From Caballeronia sp. TF1N1 (GTDB lineage: Bacteria; Pseudomonadota; Gammaproteobacteria; Burkholderiales; Burkholderiaceae): 64,000 nucleotides of DNA. The stretch lies in assembly GCF_022878925.1 (NCBI RefSeq), contig NZ_CP084627.1:372001-436000 (forward strand), read 5' to 3'. The position numbers and the translations under genes are program-made. Every line of letters begins with the position of its first letter. Position 1 is the stretch's first letter. Shown one piece after another: positions 8,219 through 16,575 of this stretch. The notes beneath the pieces are model-generated. The model was given only the letters and a program-made list of their open reading frames with translations. It ran no database searches and was not told the origin of the DNA.

Positions 8219-9334
8219 TCAGGCGGACAACAGCGACCCCGTGCGATAAGCCTTCGCTCCCGCGATGCGCGCCACTTCCAACCCGGCGGTCGCAAAGCGC
8301 GTGATATGCCGCGCGTACAAAACGCCGGAGGTCGTGCACTTGAGCGTGGTGATGGTATCGGCGAGCGGGTCGATCACATCGGCGATGGCCGAGCCCGCCT
8401 CGATGAACGCGCCCACTTGCGCACGGAACACGAGAATGCCGCTCGCAGGCGCGACGATCGGCTCCGCGCCCGCGAGCGGCGTGGCCGGATACGCGAGCGG
8501 CGGCAGCGGCACTTGCGGCGCATCGATCACGCCGCGATGAATCAGATAATTGACGATGCCCTGCGCGTCCTTATCGCCGAGTTCATGCGAGACGTCGTGC
8601 TGGCTGCGCAACTCGACCGTCACCGAGATGCCGCCGTTCGGAATAGGGAAACGCTCGCCGAAACGCGTACGCAAGTCGGACCAGCAGAAGCTGTGGATTT
8701 CGTCGAACGGGTTGCCGACCGAGTTCAGCGCGAGCAGGGACGCCTTTGCATCGAGATAGCGCGCGAGCGGTTCGACATCGGCCCAGATATCCGGGTTCGT
8801 GTAGAGATGCAGCGCGGCGTCGAGATCGCAGTGCAGGTCGAGCACGACATCGGCGTCGTACGAGAGCTTTTGCAGCGCTAGACGTTGCGATTCGAGTTCG
8901 GTGTGCGCCGTTTGCTCGTCGAGCGCTTCCTTCATCGCGGCGCGCACGGCGAGCAGGTTCGCCTGACTGTCGCCGGAAAGGCGCGCTTCGATGCGCGGCG
9001 CGATCAACGCGGCCAGATCGTGAAAATTGCGGTTGAAGTTGTGGCCGCTATTGGCTTCGAAACGGCCGAGCAGTTGGCCGTGCAAGATCTGATTCAGCCC
9101 GATGGGATTCGGCACCGGCACGATCACCACTTCGCCTCTGAGCTTGCCGTCGGCTTCGAAAGCGGCGAGCAGGCGGCGCAATTTCCACGCGGCGAGCATG
9201 CCGGGCAATTCGTCCGCGTGCAGCGAGGACTGAATGTAGATTTTCTGACCGCCGCCCGAGCCGTAGTGATAACTCGTGATGGTGCGGGAAGTGCCGAGCG
9301 TCGGCGAAATGAGTTGATGAGTCTTGGTTTGCAT
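8219..9334 (-). CDS. succinylglutamate desuccinylase/aspartoacylase-family zinc hydrolase
   Basis: About 371 residues; an in-frame ATG 15 bp upstream is an equal start candidate. It belongs to the AstE/AspA zinc carboxypeptidase-like family. SLHADELPG carries the metal-binding H-x-x-E, the NPIGLNQ and NFNRNF segments follow, and DLHCD carries the third zinc ligand. The last third (from about PIVAPASGILVFRAQVGAFIEAGSAIADV) resembles a biotinyl/lipoyl-like barrel, common in this subgroup. It likely hydrolyses an N-acyl amino acid; the substrate is unknown. It lies downstream of an amino-acid-binding protein gene on the same strand, but a terminator separates them. Confidence 0.85.
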   Translation of the reverse strand: MQTKTHQLISPTLGTSRTITSYHYGSGGGQKIYIQSSLHADELPGMLAAWKLRRLLAAFEADGKLRGEVVIVPVPNPIGLNQILHGQLLGRFEANSGHNFNRNFHDLAALIAPRIEARLSGDSQANLLAVRAAMKEALDEQTAHTELESQRLALQKLSYDADVVLDLHCDLDAALHLYTNPDIWADVEPLARYLDAKASLLALNSVGNPFDEIHSFCWSDLRTRFGERFPIPNGGISVTVELRSQHDVSHELGDKDAQGIVNYLIHRGVIDAPQVPLPPLAYPATPLAGAEPIVAPASGILVFRAQVGAFIEAGSAIADVIDPLADTITTLKCTTSGVLYARHITRFATAGLEVARIAGAKAYRTGSLLSA

Positions 9335-9349
9335 GATGTGCGCGCGCAT

Positions 9350-9665
9350 GCGAGTGCGCGGTCTTGTCTCGAATGATGTTTATGGCGGGCCAGCGTGCAC
9401 GGGCGAGATTGCCGCGTGCCATGGCGATGGCGTCTCCTGTCGACCGGAATGAGCGCTGATGGTGCTTGCCGCGCCCGGTTCCGGTTCCATGCGAGATTGC
9501 TGCCGTCGGCTATGCCTCGGACGTTCGATCTTAGCCGAAATCCGCGCGGCGGCGCGTCGGGACGTTTGCGGAGTTGCGCGGAAGGCCAAGGCGGGCACTG
9601 AAGAGCGCACCGTTGCTGCGACAAAAGCAGACTCAGCAAAAGCGACCTGCCAGGCGCCAAAAACA
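9350..9665. other. intergenic region, no gene seen
   Basis: About 315 bp between the hydrolase start and the terminator of the binding-protein gene. Short open frames exist on both strands but are alanine/arginine-rich, lack ribosome binding sites and resemble no family. It presumably holds the hydrolase promoter. Confidence 0.55.
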
Positions 9666-9699
9666 AAGCGGGCTCCGCAAAAAAACGCGGAGCCCGCTT
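9657..9699 (-). terminator. intrinsic terminator of the amino-acid binding protein gene
   Basis: Perfect 13-bp stem AAGCGGGCTCCGC / GCGGAGCCCGCTT (9666-9678 and 9687-9699). Read on the minus strand it is followed by TTTGTTTTTGG, 55 bp after the stop at 9755. Confidence 0.9.
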
Positions 9700-9754
9700 C
9701 GTAGCCCACTCGAGCGAAGGCCGGTGTGACCGGCGCTTCGCCCGAAGGCATGAC

Positions 9755-10546
9755 TTAGCTGCCGTACACGTCGAAGTCGAAGTACTTCTTCTCGATCTTC
9801 TTGTACGTGCCGTCCTTGATGATGTCGGCAATTGCCTTGTCGACTTGCGTCTTGAGGTCGGTGTCTTCCTTGCGCATGCCGATGCCCGCGCCTTCGCCCA
9901 GCACCTTCTTGTCGACGATATCCTTGCCCGCGAAGTCATAGCCAGTACCGCGCGGCGTCTTCAGGAAGCCGATTTCGGCCTGCACGGCGTCTTGCAGGGC
10001 GGCGTCCAGACGGCCCGAAGTCAGATCGGCGTAGACCTGATCCTGGTTCTGGTACGGCGTCACCGTCACGCCCTTCGGCGCCCAGTAGGTCTTGGCGTAG
10101 GTTTCCTGGATCGTGCCTTGTTCCACACCCACGGTCTTGCCCTTCAGGCTTTCGGCCGTCGGCAGGATGTTGCTGCCCTTCTTCGCAACGAGACGCGTCG
10201 GCGTGTTGAACAGCTTGCTCGAGAAAGCGATCTGCTCGGCGCGTTGCGGCGTCATGGACATCGACGAGAGCACGCCGTCGAACTTCTTCGCCTTGAGGGC
10301 GGGGATCATGCCGTCGAAATCGTTCTCCACCCATACGCACTTGGCCTTCAGGCGCGCGCAGATCTCGTTGCCGAGATCGATGTCGAAACCGGTCAGCTTG
10401 CCATCCGAACCCTTCGATTCGAACGGGGGATAGCTTGCGTCGACGCCAAAGCGAATCGTCGAATAGTCCTTGGCGTGCGCGGTGACGGCGGTGAGCGACG
10501 TGGCGGCAAGGAGGGACATCGTCAGGGCCGCGATCAGTTTCTTCAC
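9755..10546 (-). CDS. periplasmic lysine/arginine/ornithine-type binding protein
   Basis: About 263 residues from a GTG start at 10546, which has GGAG 8 bp upstream; a longer ATG start at 10576 is less likely. The signal peptide KKLIAALTMSLLAATSLTAVTAHA is followed by a solute-binding family 3 domain: FGVDASYPPFESKGSDGKLTGFD, then NDFDGMIPALKAKKFDGVLSSMSMTPQR. These are the ligand-binding signatures of ArgT/HisJ-like proteins. No permease or ATPase gene is adjacent, so it must share a transporter encoded elsewhere. Confidence 0.9.
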   Translation of the reverse strand: MKKLIAALTMSLLAATSLTAVTAHAKDYSTIRFGVDASYPPFESKGSDGKLTGFDIDLGNEICARLKAKCVWVENDFDGMIPALKAKKFDGVLSSMSMTPQRAEQIAFSSKLFNTPTRLVAKKGSNILPTAESLKGKTVGVEQGTIQETYAKTYWAPKGVTVTPYQNQDQVYADLTSGRLDAALQDAVQAEIGFLKTPRGTGYDFAGKDIVDKKVLGEGAGIGMRKEDTDLKTQVDKAIADIIKDGTYKKIEKKYFDFDVYGS

Positions 10547-10797
10547 TGTTATTACTCCAGATGGTGGTCGGTTCATCCCGGCAGGTCTCGTATCCGGGCA
10601 TCCGGCGCCGTAATTGGCGACGCCGGACCTTTGGGTCTTCCGCGGATCGTGTCCGGGCAGAATCGGCAGAAGGGTACCAAGCCAAAATTGTCAGGCATCT
10701 AGTGAAAGCACCGATAGCGGCGATTTAGAACTTTCCTTCACATGATTTCGCAAGTGGTTTTGTCTGAATTCTACCGACTTCCTTGCTGCTTACTTTC

Positions 10798-12306
10798 TCA
10801 ATGCTTGCGAAGCGGATGGTCCTTGAGAAACCACGACAGCGCAAAAGCGATGCACGCAATACAAGCCGCGACCAGATAAACCGTGTGCATGGAGCCGGCG
10901 AACGCGCTCAGATAATCGTCATGCAACGCGGCCGGCAGATTCGCCACCGCGAGCGGCCCGAGCGAACGCGGCATCTCCGTGCCGGCCGGAATCAGCGTTT
11001 CGAGCCGGCCGCGCAGGCTTCCCGAGAAAATCGCGCCGAAAGCGGCCACGCCGACCGAGCCGCCGATCGAGCGAAAGAGCGTCGCGCTGGAGGTCGCCAC
11101 GCCGATCATCCGGAATTCGACCACGTTCTGCACCGCCAGCACGAGCACCTGCATCACCATGCCGAGCCCGAGGCCGAGCAGCAGCATGTAGCCGTACATG
11201 ACCGGCAGCGGCGTGTCGAGGCGCAGCGTGGACAGCAGCACCATGGCGAGCGTGACGAGCCCCGTGCCCGCGATCGGGAAAAACCGGTACTTCCCGATCT
11301 TGCTGATGACCCGGCCGCTCACGATGGACGAAAGCAGCACGCCGGCCATCATGGGCGTGATCTGCAAACCGGCCTGCGACGGCGTGGAGCCCTTGACCAC
11401 TTGCAAATAGAGCGGCAGGAACGTGACCGCGCCGAACAGCGCGCAGCCGACAATGAAACCGATCAGCCCGGCCAGCACGAAGGTGGGTTCCTTGAAGAGC
11501 GAGAGCGGCATGATGGGCTCGGCGGCGAGCCGTTCCTCATAGACGAATCCGCCGATGCAGATCAAGCCGAGCGCGAGCGTGCACCACAGTTGCGGTGAAC
11601 TCCACGGCAAGAGCGCGCCGCCTTCGCTGGTGAACAGGATGATGCAGGTGAGCGCGGCGGCTAGAAAGCCCGCACCCATATAGTCCACGCGATGGTTCAC
11701 GTGCGCCGTATGCGGCTTGAATACGGTCTGGATGACGGCGAGCGCGATCACGCCGAGCGGCACGTTGATGTAGAAAATCCAGCGCCACGACAGATGCTCG
11801 ACCAGAAAGCCGCCAAGCAGCGGCCCGACGACCGTGGCAAGGCCATACACACCGCCGAAAAGCCCCTGGAAGCGACCGCGTTCGGCGGGTGGTATGACAT
11901 CGGCGATGGCGGCCATGGTGACCACCATCAGCCCGCCGCCGCCGAGCCCCTGCAACGCGCGCAGCGCGATCAATTGCGTCATGTTCTGCGCGACGCCGCA
12001 GAGGATAGACCCGGCAAGGAATATCAGGATGGATGCCTGAAGCACGACCTTGCGTCCGAGCTGATCGCCGAATTTGCCGTAAAGCGGCACGACGATGGTC
12101 GAACTGAGCAGATAGGACGTGACGACCCACGACAAGTTTTCGAGTCCGCCGAGCTCGCCGACGATGGTTGGGAGCGCTGTCGACACGATGGTTTGATCGA
12201 GCGCGCCGAGCAGCATGACGAGCAAAAGCGCCGTAAAGAGCAGGCCGAGCGGCGGTTTTGCGGCTTCGTCGACGCCTGCAGGGGCGGTTCGGTGTAAAGA
12301 TGTCAT
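10798..12306 (-). CDS. MFS multidrug exporter, DHA2 (EmrB/QacA) type
   Basis: A 502-residue inner-membrane drug:proton antiporter with about 14 predicted helices. The first helix carries the DHA2 motif LLGALDQTIVSTALPTIVGELGG. The loop 2-3 motif is GKFGDQLGRKVVL, and the antiporter motif GPLLGGFLVEHLSWRWIFYINVPLG is clear. It is divergent from a TetR gene, with inverted repeats between them, so it is probably repressed by that regulator. The exported compounds are unknown. A membrane-fusion partner is not adjacent. Confidence 0.92.
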   Translation of the reverse strand: MTSLHRTAPAGVDEAAKPPLGLLFTALLLVMLLGALDQTIVSTALPTIVGELGGLENLSWVVTSYLLSSTIVVPLYGKFGDQLGRKVVLQASILIFLAGSILCGVAQNMTQLIALRALQGLGGGGLMVVTMAAIADVIPPAERGRFQGLFGGVYGLATVVGPLLGGFLVEHLSWRWIFYINVPLGVIALAVIQTVFKPHTAHVNHRVDYMGAGFLAAALTCIILFTSEGGALLPWSSPQLWCTLALGLICIGGFVYEERLAAEPIMPLSLFKEPTFVLAGLIGFIVGCALFGAVTFLPLYLQVVKGSTPSQAGLQITPMMAGVLLSSIVSGRVISKIGKYRFFPIAGTGLVTLAMVLLSTLRLDTPLPVMYGYMLLLGLGLGMVMQVLVLAVQNVVEFRMIGVATSSATLFRSIGGSVGVAAFGAIFSGSLRGRLETLIPAGTEMPRSLGPLAVANLPAALHDDYLSAFAGSMHTVYLVAACIACIAFALSWFLKDHPLRKH

Positions 12307-12356
12307 ATCGACCTGTACTTGCGTAGGGACGCCTTTGGCGTCGTGAAAAGCGCTTC

Positions 12357-12392
12357 AATCCGGTTCTCAGGGCTGCCCGCTGAAAACGGATT
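12357..12392. promoter_or_regulatory. imperfect inverted repeat near the MFS promoter
   Basis: Arms AATCCGGTTCTCAG and CTGAAAACGGATT pair imperfectly across GGCTGCCCG. It lies in the divergent spacer, 50-85 bp before the exporter start. It could be a second operator or a leader hairpin of the exporter mRNA. Confidence 0.35.
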
Positions 12393-12399
12393 GAATTTA

Positions 12400-12417
12400 A
12401 TTAACATGAAAGTTAAT
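12400..12417. promoter_or_regulatory. candidate TetR operator
   Basis: ATTAAC-ATGAAA-GTTAAT, a perfect 6-bp inverted repeat in the most AT-rich part of the divergent spacer, 36 bp before the regulator start. Position and symmetry fit a TetR site controlling both genes. Confidence 0.5.
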
Positions 12418-12452
12418 ATAAACGATCATCGAAGGCTCGTCAAACCATCTCT

Positions 12453-13142
12453 ATGTCAAACGATGTAATCGGAGCCGAGTTGCCCGGCGAATCGGGCGAG
12501 GTTCAACTGAAGAAAGCGGGGCGGCGGCCGGGCCGTCCGAGCGGCGGTCACAGCGCCGAGGCGCGGGCGCACTTGCTGGATACGGCGCTGATGTTGTTTG
12601 CGCGGCAGGGCATCGGCGAAACGACGCTCGGGGCGATTGCCCGCGAGGCCGGCGTAACGCCCGCAATGGTCCATTACTATTTCAAGACGCGCGAGCAGCT
12701 ACTCGATGTGTTGATCGACGAACGCTTCGCGCCGTTGCGCTCGGAACTGGGACGCGTATTCAACGATCCCTCGGCCGAGCCCGCCGACACCTTGCGCGCC
12801 TTCGTGGAGGCGCTGGTCGCGACGGTGGACAAGCATCCGTGGTTCGCGGCGCTGTGGGTACGCGAAGTCATCAGCGAAGGTGGCGTGCTGCGTCAGCGCA
12901 TGGCAGAACGCTTCGGCGACGAGCGCAAGGATTTGGCGATCGAGCGCATCGCCGGATGGCAGAAAGCGGGCAAGGTAAATCCGGCGCTGGAGCCATCGCT
13001 CGTGTTCGTATCGTTGTTCGGACTCGCGGTGTTTCCGCTTGCGACATCACGCTGGCGCGGACAGGGCGCAGGCGCGATCAGCAAGGAGCAGATCGCGCGG
13101 CATGCGGTGGCGTTGTTGATGGATGGGATTCGGGCTGACTGA
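12453..13142 (+). CDS. TetR-family regulator next to the DHA2 exporter
   Basis: A 229-residue regulator. A basic, low-complexity lead (KKAGRRPGRPSGGHSAEAR) precedes the TetR helix-turn-helix at about residues 40-85: LLDTALMLFARQGIGETTLGAIAREAGVTPAMVHYYFKTREQLLD. The C-terminal ligand domain contains WFAALWVREVISEGG. Divergent placement suggests repression of the exporter gene and itself through the palindrome in the spacer. The ligand is not predictable. Confidence 0.9.
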   Translation: MSNDVIGAELPGESGEVQLKKAGRRPGRPSGGHSAEARAHLLDTALMLFARQGIGETTLGAIAREAGVTPAMVHYYFKTREQLLDVLIDERFAPLRSELGRVFNDPSAEPADTLRAFVEALVATVDKHPWFAALWVREVISEGGVLRQRMAERFGDERKDLAIERIAGWQKAGKVNPALEPSLVFVSLFGLAVFPLATSRWRGQGAGAISKEQIARHAVALLMDGIRAD

Positions 13143-13252
13143 TCCGCCCCTCGCAGCTAAAATGCGGCCCTCGTCACGCGCGCCGAAGACCACCCCTTCG
13201 CGCGGGACGCCACATCCGCAAAAGAACCGTCCGGTCGACAGGAGACATATCA

Positions 13253-14704
13253 ATGGCAACTTCCCCCGCGGCGGGCGCACAGCGCGCATCGGCCGCTGCG
13301 TCCGCGTCCGCGCCACCCGAAATCACCGCCGGCCTCATTTCCGCGCGTCTCGACCGGCTGCCGGCAACGCGCACCATCTGGACTTTCATCGCGCTCCTGA
13401 GTCTCGGCTTCTTCTTCGAGCTCTACGACTTGCTGTACTCCGGTTACGTCGCGCCAGGGCTGGTAAAGAGCGGCATCCTCACGCCAACAACAGCGAGTTT
13501 CTTCGGTTTCACGGGCGTGGCGAGCTTTATTGCGTCGCTGTTCGCGGGGCTGTTCATCGGCACGGTGGCGTGCGGTTTTCTCGCCGACCGTTTCGGCCGC
13601 CGCGCGATCTTCACGTATTCGCTGCTCTGGTACACCGTCGCGAATCTCATCATGGCGTTTCAGGACACCGCGACCGGCCTCAACTTCTGGCGCTTCATCG
13701 CCGGCGTGGGGATTGGCGTGGAACTGGTGACGATCGGCACGTATATTTCCGAACTCGCGCCGAAGCACATCCGTGGACGCGCTTTCGCCTGCGAGCAGGC
13801 AGTCGGTTTCATGGCGGTGCCGGTGGTCGCGTTCCTCGCTTATCTGCTGGTGCCGCGCGCGCCGTTCGGCTTCGACGGATGGCGCTGGGTCGTCGTGATA
13901 GGTGCGCATGGCGCGCTCTTCGTCTGGTGGATTCGCCGCACGCTGCCCGAAAGTCCGCGCTGGCTCGCGCAAAAGGGACGCCTCGCCGAAGCGGATCGCG
14001 TAATGTCGGCGCTCGAAGCCAAGGTGGAACGCGAATACGGCCGGCCGTTGCCGCCGCCCGCCGCGCCCGAGCCGGTGCTCGACGCCGCGCAGGGCGCAGG
14101 CTCGTTCGCCGATATGTGGAAGCCGCCCTACGGCCGCCGCGCCACGATGATGATCATCTTCAACGTGTTCCAGACGGTCGGTTTCTACGGCTTCGCCAAC
14201 TGGGTGCCGGCCTTGCTCGTGAAGCAGGGCGTCACGGTCACGTCGAGCCTGATGTATTCGAGCATCATCGCGATCGCGGCGCCCATCGGGCCGATCATCG
14301 GGCTCTTGATTGCCGACCGCATCGAGCGCAAGACGGCCATCGTCGCCATGGCGGGCGCGAATATCGTCTGCGGGCTGCTGTTCAGCCAGTCGTCGAACGC
14401 CATGTTCCTGATCGCGATGGGCGTCGGGCTCACGCTGTCGTCGAACATCATGTCGTACAGCTTCCACGCGTATCAGACCGAGTTGTTCCCGACCAGCATC
14501 CGCGCGCGCGCCGTCGGCTTCGTCTATTCGTGGAGCCGGTTTTCGGCGATTTTCACGTCATTCATCATCGCGGCCGTGCTCAAGGGTTTCGGGACGACCG
14601 GCGTGTTCGTGTTCATCGCGGGCGCCATGCTCGTCGTGATGGCGGCGATCGGCCTGATGGGACCGCGTACGCGCGACATGGCGCTCGAAAAAATCTCGCA
14701 TTGA
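13253..14704 (+). CDS. MFS transporter (sugar/organic acid porter-like)
   Basis: A 483-residue permease with about 12 helices. Motifs: FFFELYDLLYSGYVAPGL in helix 1; GFLADRFGRRAIF between helices 2 and 3; RFIAGVGIGVELVTIGTYISELAPKHIRGRAFA around helices 4-5. The PESPRWLAQKGR segment after helix 6 is typical of the SP/SV2-like branch. An alanine-rich N-terminal tail of about 45 residues precedes helix 1. The substrate is unknown. It follows the TetR gene by 110 bp on the same strand and may have its own promoter. Confidence 0.88.
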   Translation: MATSPAAGAQRASAAASASAPPEITAGLISARLDRLPATRTIWTFIALLSLGFFFELYDLLYSGYVAPGLVKSGILTPTTASFFGFTGVASFIASLFAGLFIGTVACGFLADRFGRRAIFTYSLLWYTVANLIMAFQDTATGLNFWRFIAGVGIGVELVTIGTYISELAPKHIRGRAFACEQAVGFMAVPVVAFLAYLLVPRAPFGFDGWRWVVVIGAHGALFVWWIRRTLPESPRWLAQKGRLAEADRVMSALEAKVEREYGRPLPPPAAPEPVLDAAQGAGSFADMWKPPYGRRATMMIIFNVFQTVGFYGFANWVPALLVKQGVTVTSSLMYSSIIAIAAPIGPIIGLLIADRIERKTAIVAMAGANIVCGLLFSQSSNAMFLIAMGVGLTLSSNIMSYSFHAYQTELFPTSIRARAVGFVYSWSRFSAIFTSFIIAAVLKGFGTTGVFVFIAGAMLVVMAAIGLMGPRTRDMALEKISH

Positions 14705-14790
14705 CGTGAATTGAGCAGCGATTGCTGCGGATTGTCGGCCGGTATGCCAAAATCCGCAGAACGTACCCGATCGTCGCTCAATTTTCGAAT

Positions 14791-15684
14791 ATGTCCGACA
14801 CGCTCACTCCGGTAGAAGCAGATCATGCGATGCGTAATTGGACGTATCGATCGTCAGGAAAGATTCGGATTGGCTCGGATCAGCATCTGCGGATGTTCTG
14901 CGAGATGTTGCTGACGACGCACAATCCGTACAAACCGGCCGTGATCGAATGGCCGAAGCTGGACCCGGCGGCGCTCAAGCGCGTGACGTCGCTGCCCATC
15001 TGGGACATCGCGGTGCAGACGGAAGGGCGCGCCTCCATTCGCGTGGCGACTTACGCGGCGGCGGTTCACGACCCGCATTTGCGCGAAGCGTTGCGCATGA
15101 ACGGCGGGGAAGAAGCGCGCCACAAGCTCGTACTCTCGAAACTCGTCGAAGCCTATGGCATCGAGCTCGCGCCCGAGCCGCCGTATCCCGCACCGGACGA
15201 CGCATTGCGCGCGTGGATGCTCACGGGCTACAGCGAGTGCATCGACAGTTTCTTTGCGTTCGGCTTGTTCGAGGCGGCGCGCCAGTCAGGCTATTTTCCC
15301 GAAGCGCTCGTCGAAACCTTCGAGCCGGTGATTCAGGAAGAAGCGCGTCACATTCTGTTTTTTGCCAACTGGGTGGCGTGGTATCGGCGCAGTCTGCCGT
15401 GGTATCGGAAGCCTGGTTTCCTGCTCAAAACCGCGAGCGTCTGGATTTCGCTGATTCGCGACCGCATTTCGCTCGCGCGCGGTTTCGACACGAGCGGCGC
15501 GGCACAAGATGCCAACTTCCCGGCCAACGTCGGCGATTCCGTGGCGGGCAATGTTTCCGTCGCTTCCTTGATCGACCTGTGTCTCGCGGAAAACGCGCGT
15601 CGCATGAGCGGTTACGACGCGCGGCTCTTGCGCCCGACCACCGTGCCGATGCTCGCGCGTCTCGCGCGCCGCTTCGTCAAGTAA
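14791..15684 (+). CDS. ferritin-like di-iron protein, uncharacterised
   Basis: About 297 residues from ATG 14791; an upstream TTG-type start would add about 23 residues. It contains two EEARH motifs (residues 107-111 and 183-187), each preceded by a helix with a glutamate (TEGRAS; YSECIDSF). Together these would supply the carboxylate and histidine ligands of a ferritin-like di-iron four-helix bundle. The C-terminal third is basic and has no motif I recognise. Relatives are annotated only as ferritin-like. The last 8 bp overlap the 3' end of the convergent TetR gene. An oxygenase or desaturase-like role is possible but unproven. Confidence 0.75.
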   Translation: MSDTLTPVEADHAMRNWTYRSSGKIRIGSDQHLRMFCEMLLTTHNPYKPAVIEWPKLDPAALKRVTSLPIWDIAVQTEGRASIRVATYAAAVHDPHLREALRMNGGEEARHKLVLSKLVEAYGIELAPEPPYPAPDDALRAWMLTGYSECIDSFFAFGLFEAARQSGYFPEALVETFEPVIQEEARHILFFANWVAWYRRSLPWYRKPGFLLKTASVWISLIRDRISLARGFDTSGAAQDANFPANVGDSVAGNVSVASLIDLCLAENARRMSGYDARLLRPTTVPMLARLARRFVK

Positions 15685-16411
15685 GCGGCTTCTCTTCGCT
15701 CGATGCCGCTTCGTAGCGGCGCGATGCGTCTTCGACATCCTGTCGAAACTGCGCTAGCGCCGCCGTTTTCGCATCGGCGGGTTGCAGCGCGGCCCACAGC
15801 ACTTCCACCAGTTCATTCGCCGTCGTCTCGATCTGAGTCTGACTCAGGCGGCGTTTTGCAAGCGTGGCGTCCCACAGCACGTGTTCCATCGGCCCGAAAA
15901 CGAGCGAGCGCAAAAGACGCAGCGGAACGTCGCCGCGGACGTGGCCGAGCGTCTGTCCGCGCGCGAGCACGTCCATGAGCGGCGCGGTGTAGCGGCGCTG
16001 CAATTCGGTGAGCGTGTCCGACAGATCGTGCTGGCGCGTGCGGCCTTCCGAGAGCACGAGCGCGCACAGACCGGTGCCGTTCATCAGCATCAACCGCAAA
16101 TGCGTTCTCACGATGAACGCAAACTGCTGGCGCACCGAGGCGTCGCGCGGCATGCCGGTCTCGAAGGCATCGATGATTTCGTCGTACCAGTCCGCGATCA
16201 CGCGGGCGCACAATTCCCGCTTGCCGCTGAAATAGCTGAACACCGTGGCTTCCGAAATGCCGGCGCGCTGCGCGATTTCCGCGCTGGTGGCGCCGTCGTA
16301 GCCTTTCTCGGCGAAGACCTCGCGGCCGGCCTGGAGGATCTCGCGCACGCGTTGTTGCGATTTGACGCCCGATGGCGTGCGGCGGTTGGAAGCGGTGCTT
16401 TGCGTGGACAT
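15677..16411 (-). CDS. TetR-family regulator divergent from the leucine-degradation operon
   Basis: About 244 residues from ATG 16411. The helix-turn-helix is at residues about 20-65 (ILQAGREVFAEKGYDGATSAEIAQRAGISEATVFSYFSGKRELC). It lies back to back with ivd and the methylcrotonyl-CoA carboxylase genes. The spacer holds two copies of one palindrome. In beta-proteobacteria a TetR-type regulator called LiuQ is reported to control branched-chain amino acid degradation; this gene is a candidate, but the identification rests on context. Confidence 0.85.
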   Translation of the reverse strand: MSTQSTASNRRTPSGVKSQQRVREILQAGREVFAEKGYDGATSAEIAQRAGISEATVFSYFSGKRELCARVIADWYDEIIDAFETGMPRDASVRQQFAFIVRTHLRLMLMNGTGLCALVLSEGRTRQHDLSDTLTELQRRYTAPLMDVLARGQTLGHVRGDVPLRLLRSLVFGPMEHVLWDATLAKRRLSQTQIETTANELVEVLWAALQPADAKTAALAQFRQDVEDASRRYEAASSEEKPLT

Positions 16412-16442
16412 GGCGGTAGCGGAAGAGCGTGCGCAAGAAATG

Positions 16443-16455
16443 TGAGCGTAGCTCA
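16443..16455. promoter_or_regulatory. operator copy 1 (TetR / ivd spacer)
   Basis: TGAGC-GTA-GCTCA, perfect 5-bp inverted repeat, within TGTGAGCGTAGCTCAAA. It is 32 bp from the TetR start and matches copy 2 at 16522-16534, including flanks. Confidence 0.6.
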
Positions 16456-16521
16456 AAAACCTATTGACGGAAAGACGAATAGAGGATGAAATTGGCCCAT
16501 TCTGCGGCGCTCCATCTGCTG

Positions 16522-16534
16522 TGAGTGAAACTCA
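16522..16534. promoter_or_regulatory. operator copy 2 (TetR / ivd spacer)
   Basis: TGAGT-GAA-ACTCA within TGTGAGTGAAACTCAAA, 42 bp before the ivd start. Shared pattern with copy 1 is TGTGAGNGNANCTCAAA. The two centres are 79 bp apart, so each could govern one of the divergent promoters. Confidence 0.6.
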
Positions 16535-16575
16535 AACGCGACGCGCCGAAACATTGCATCTGGAGGAGACACCCC

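Noticed and set aside
9380..9751. A 123-residue minus-strand frame between the hydrolase and binding-protein genes
   Set aside because: It runs through the intrinsic terminator and has shadow-type composition and no ribosome binding site.
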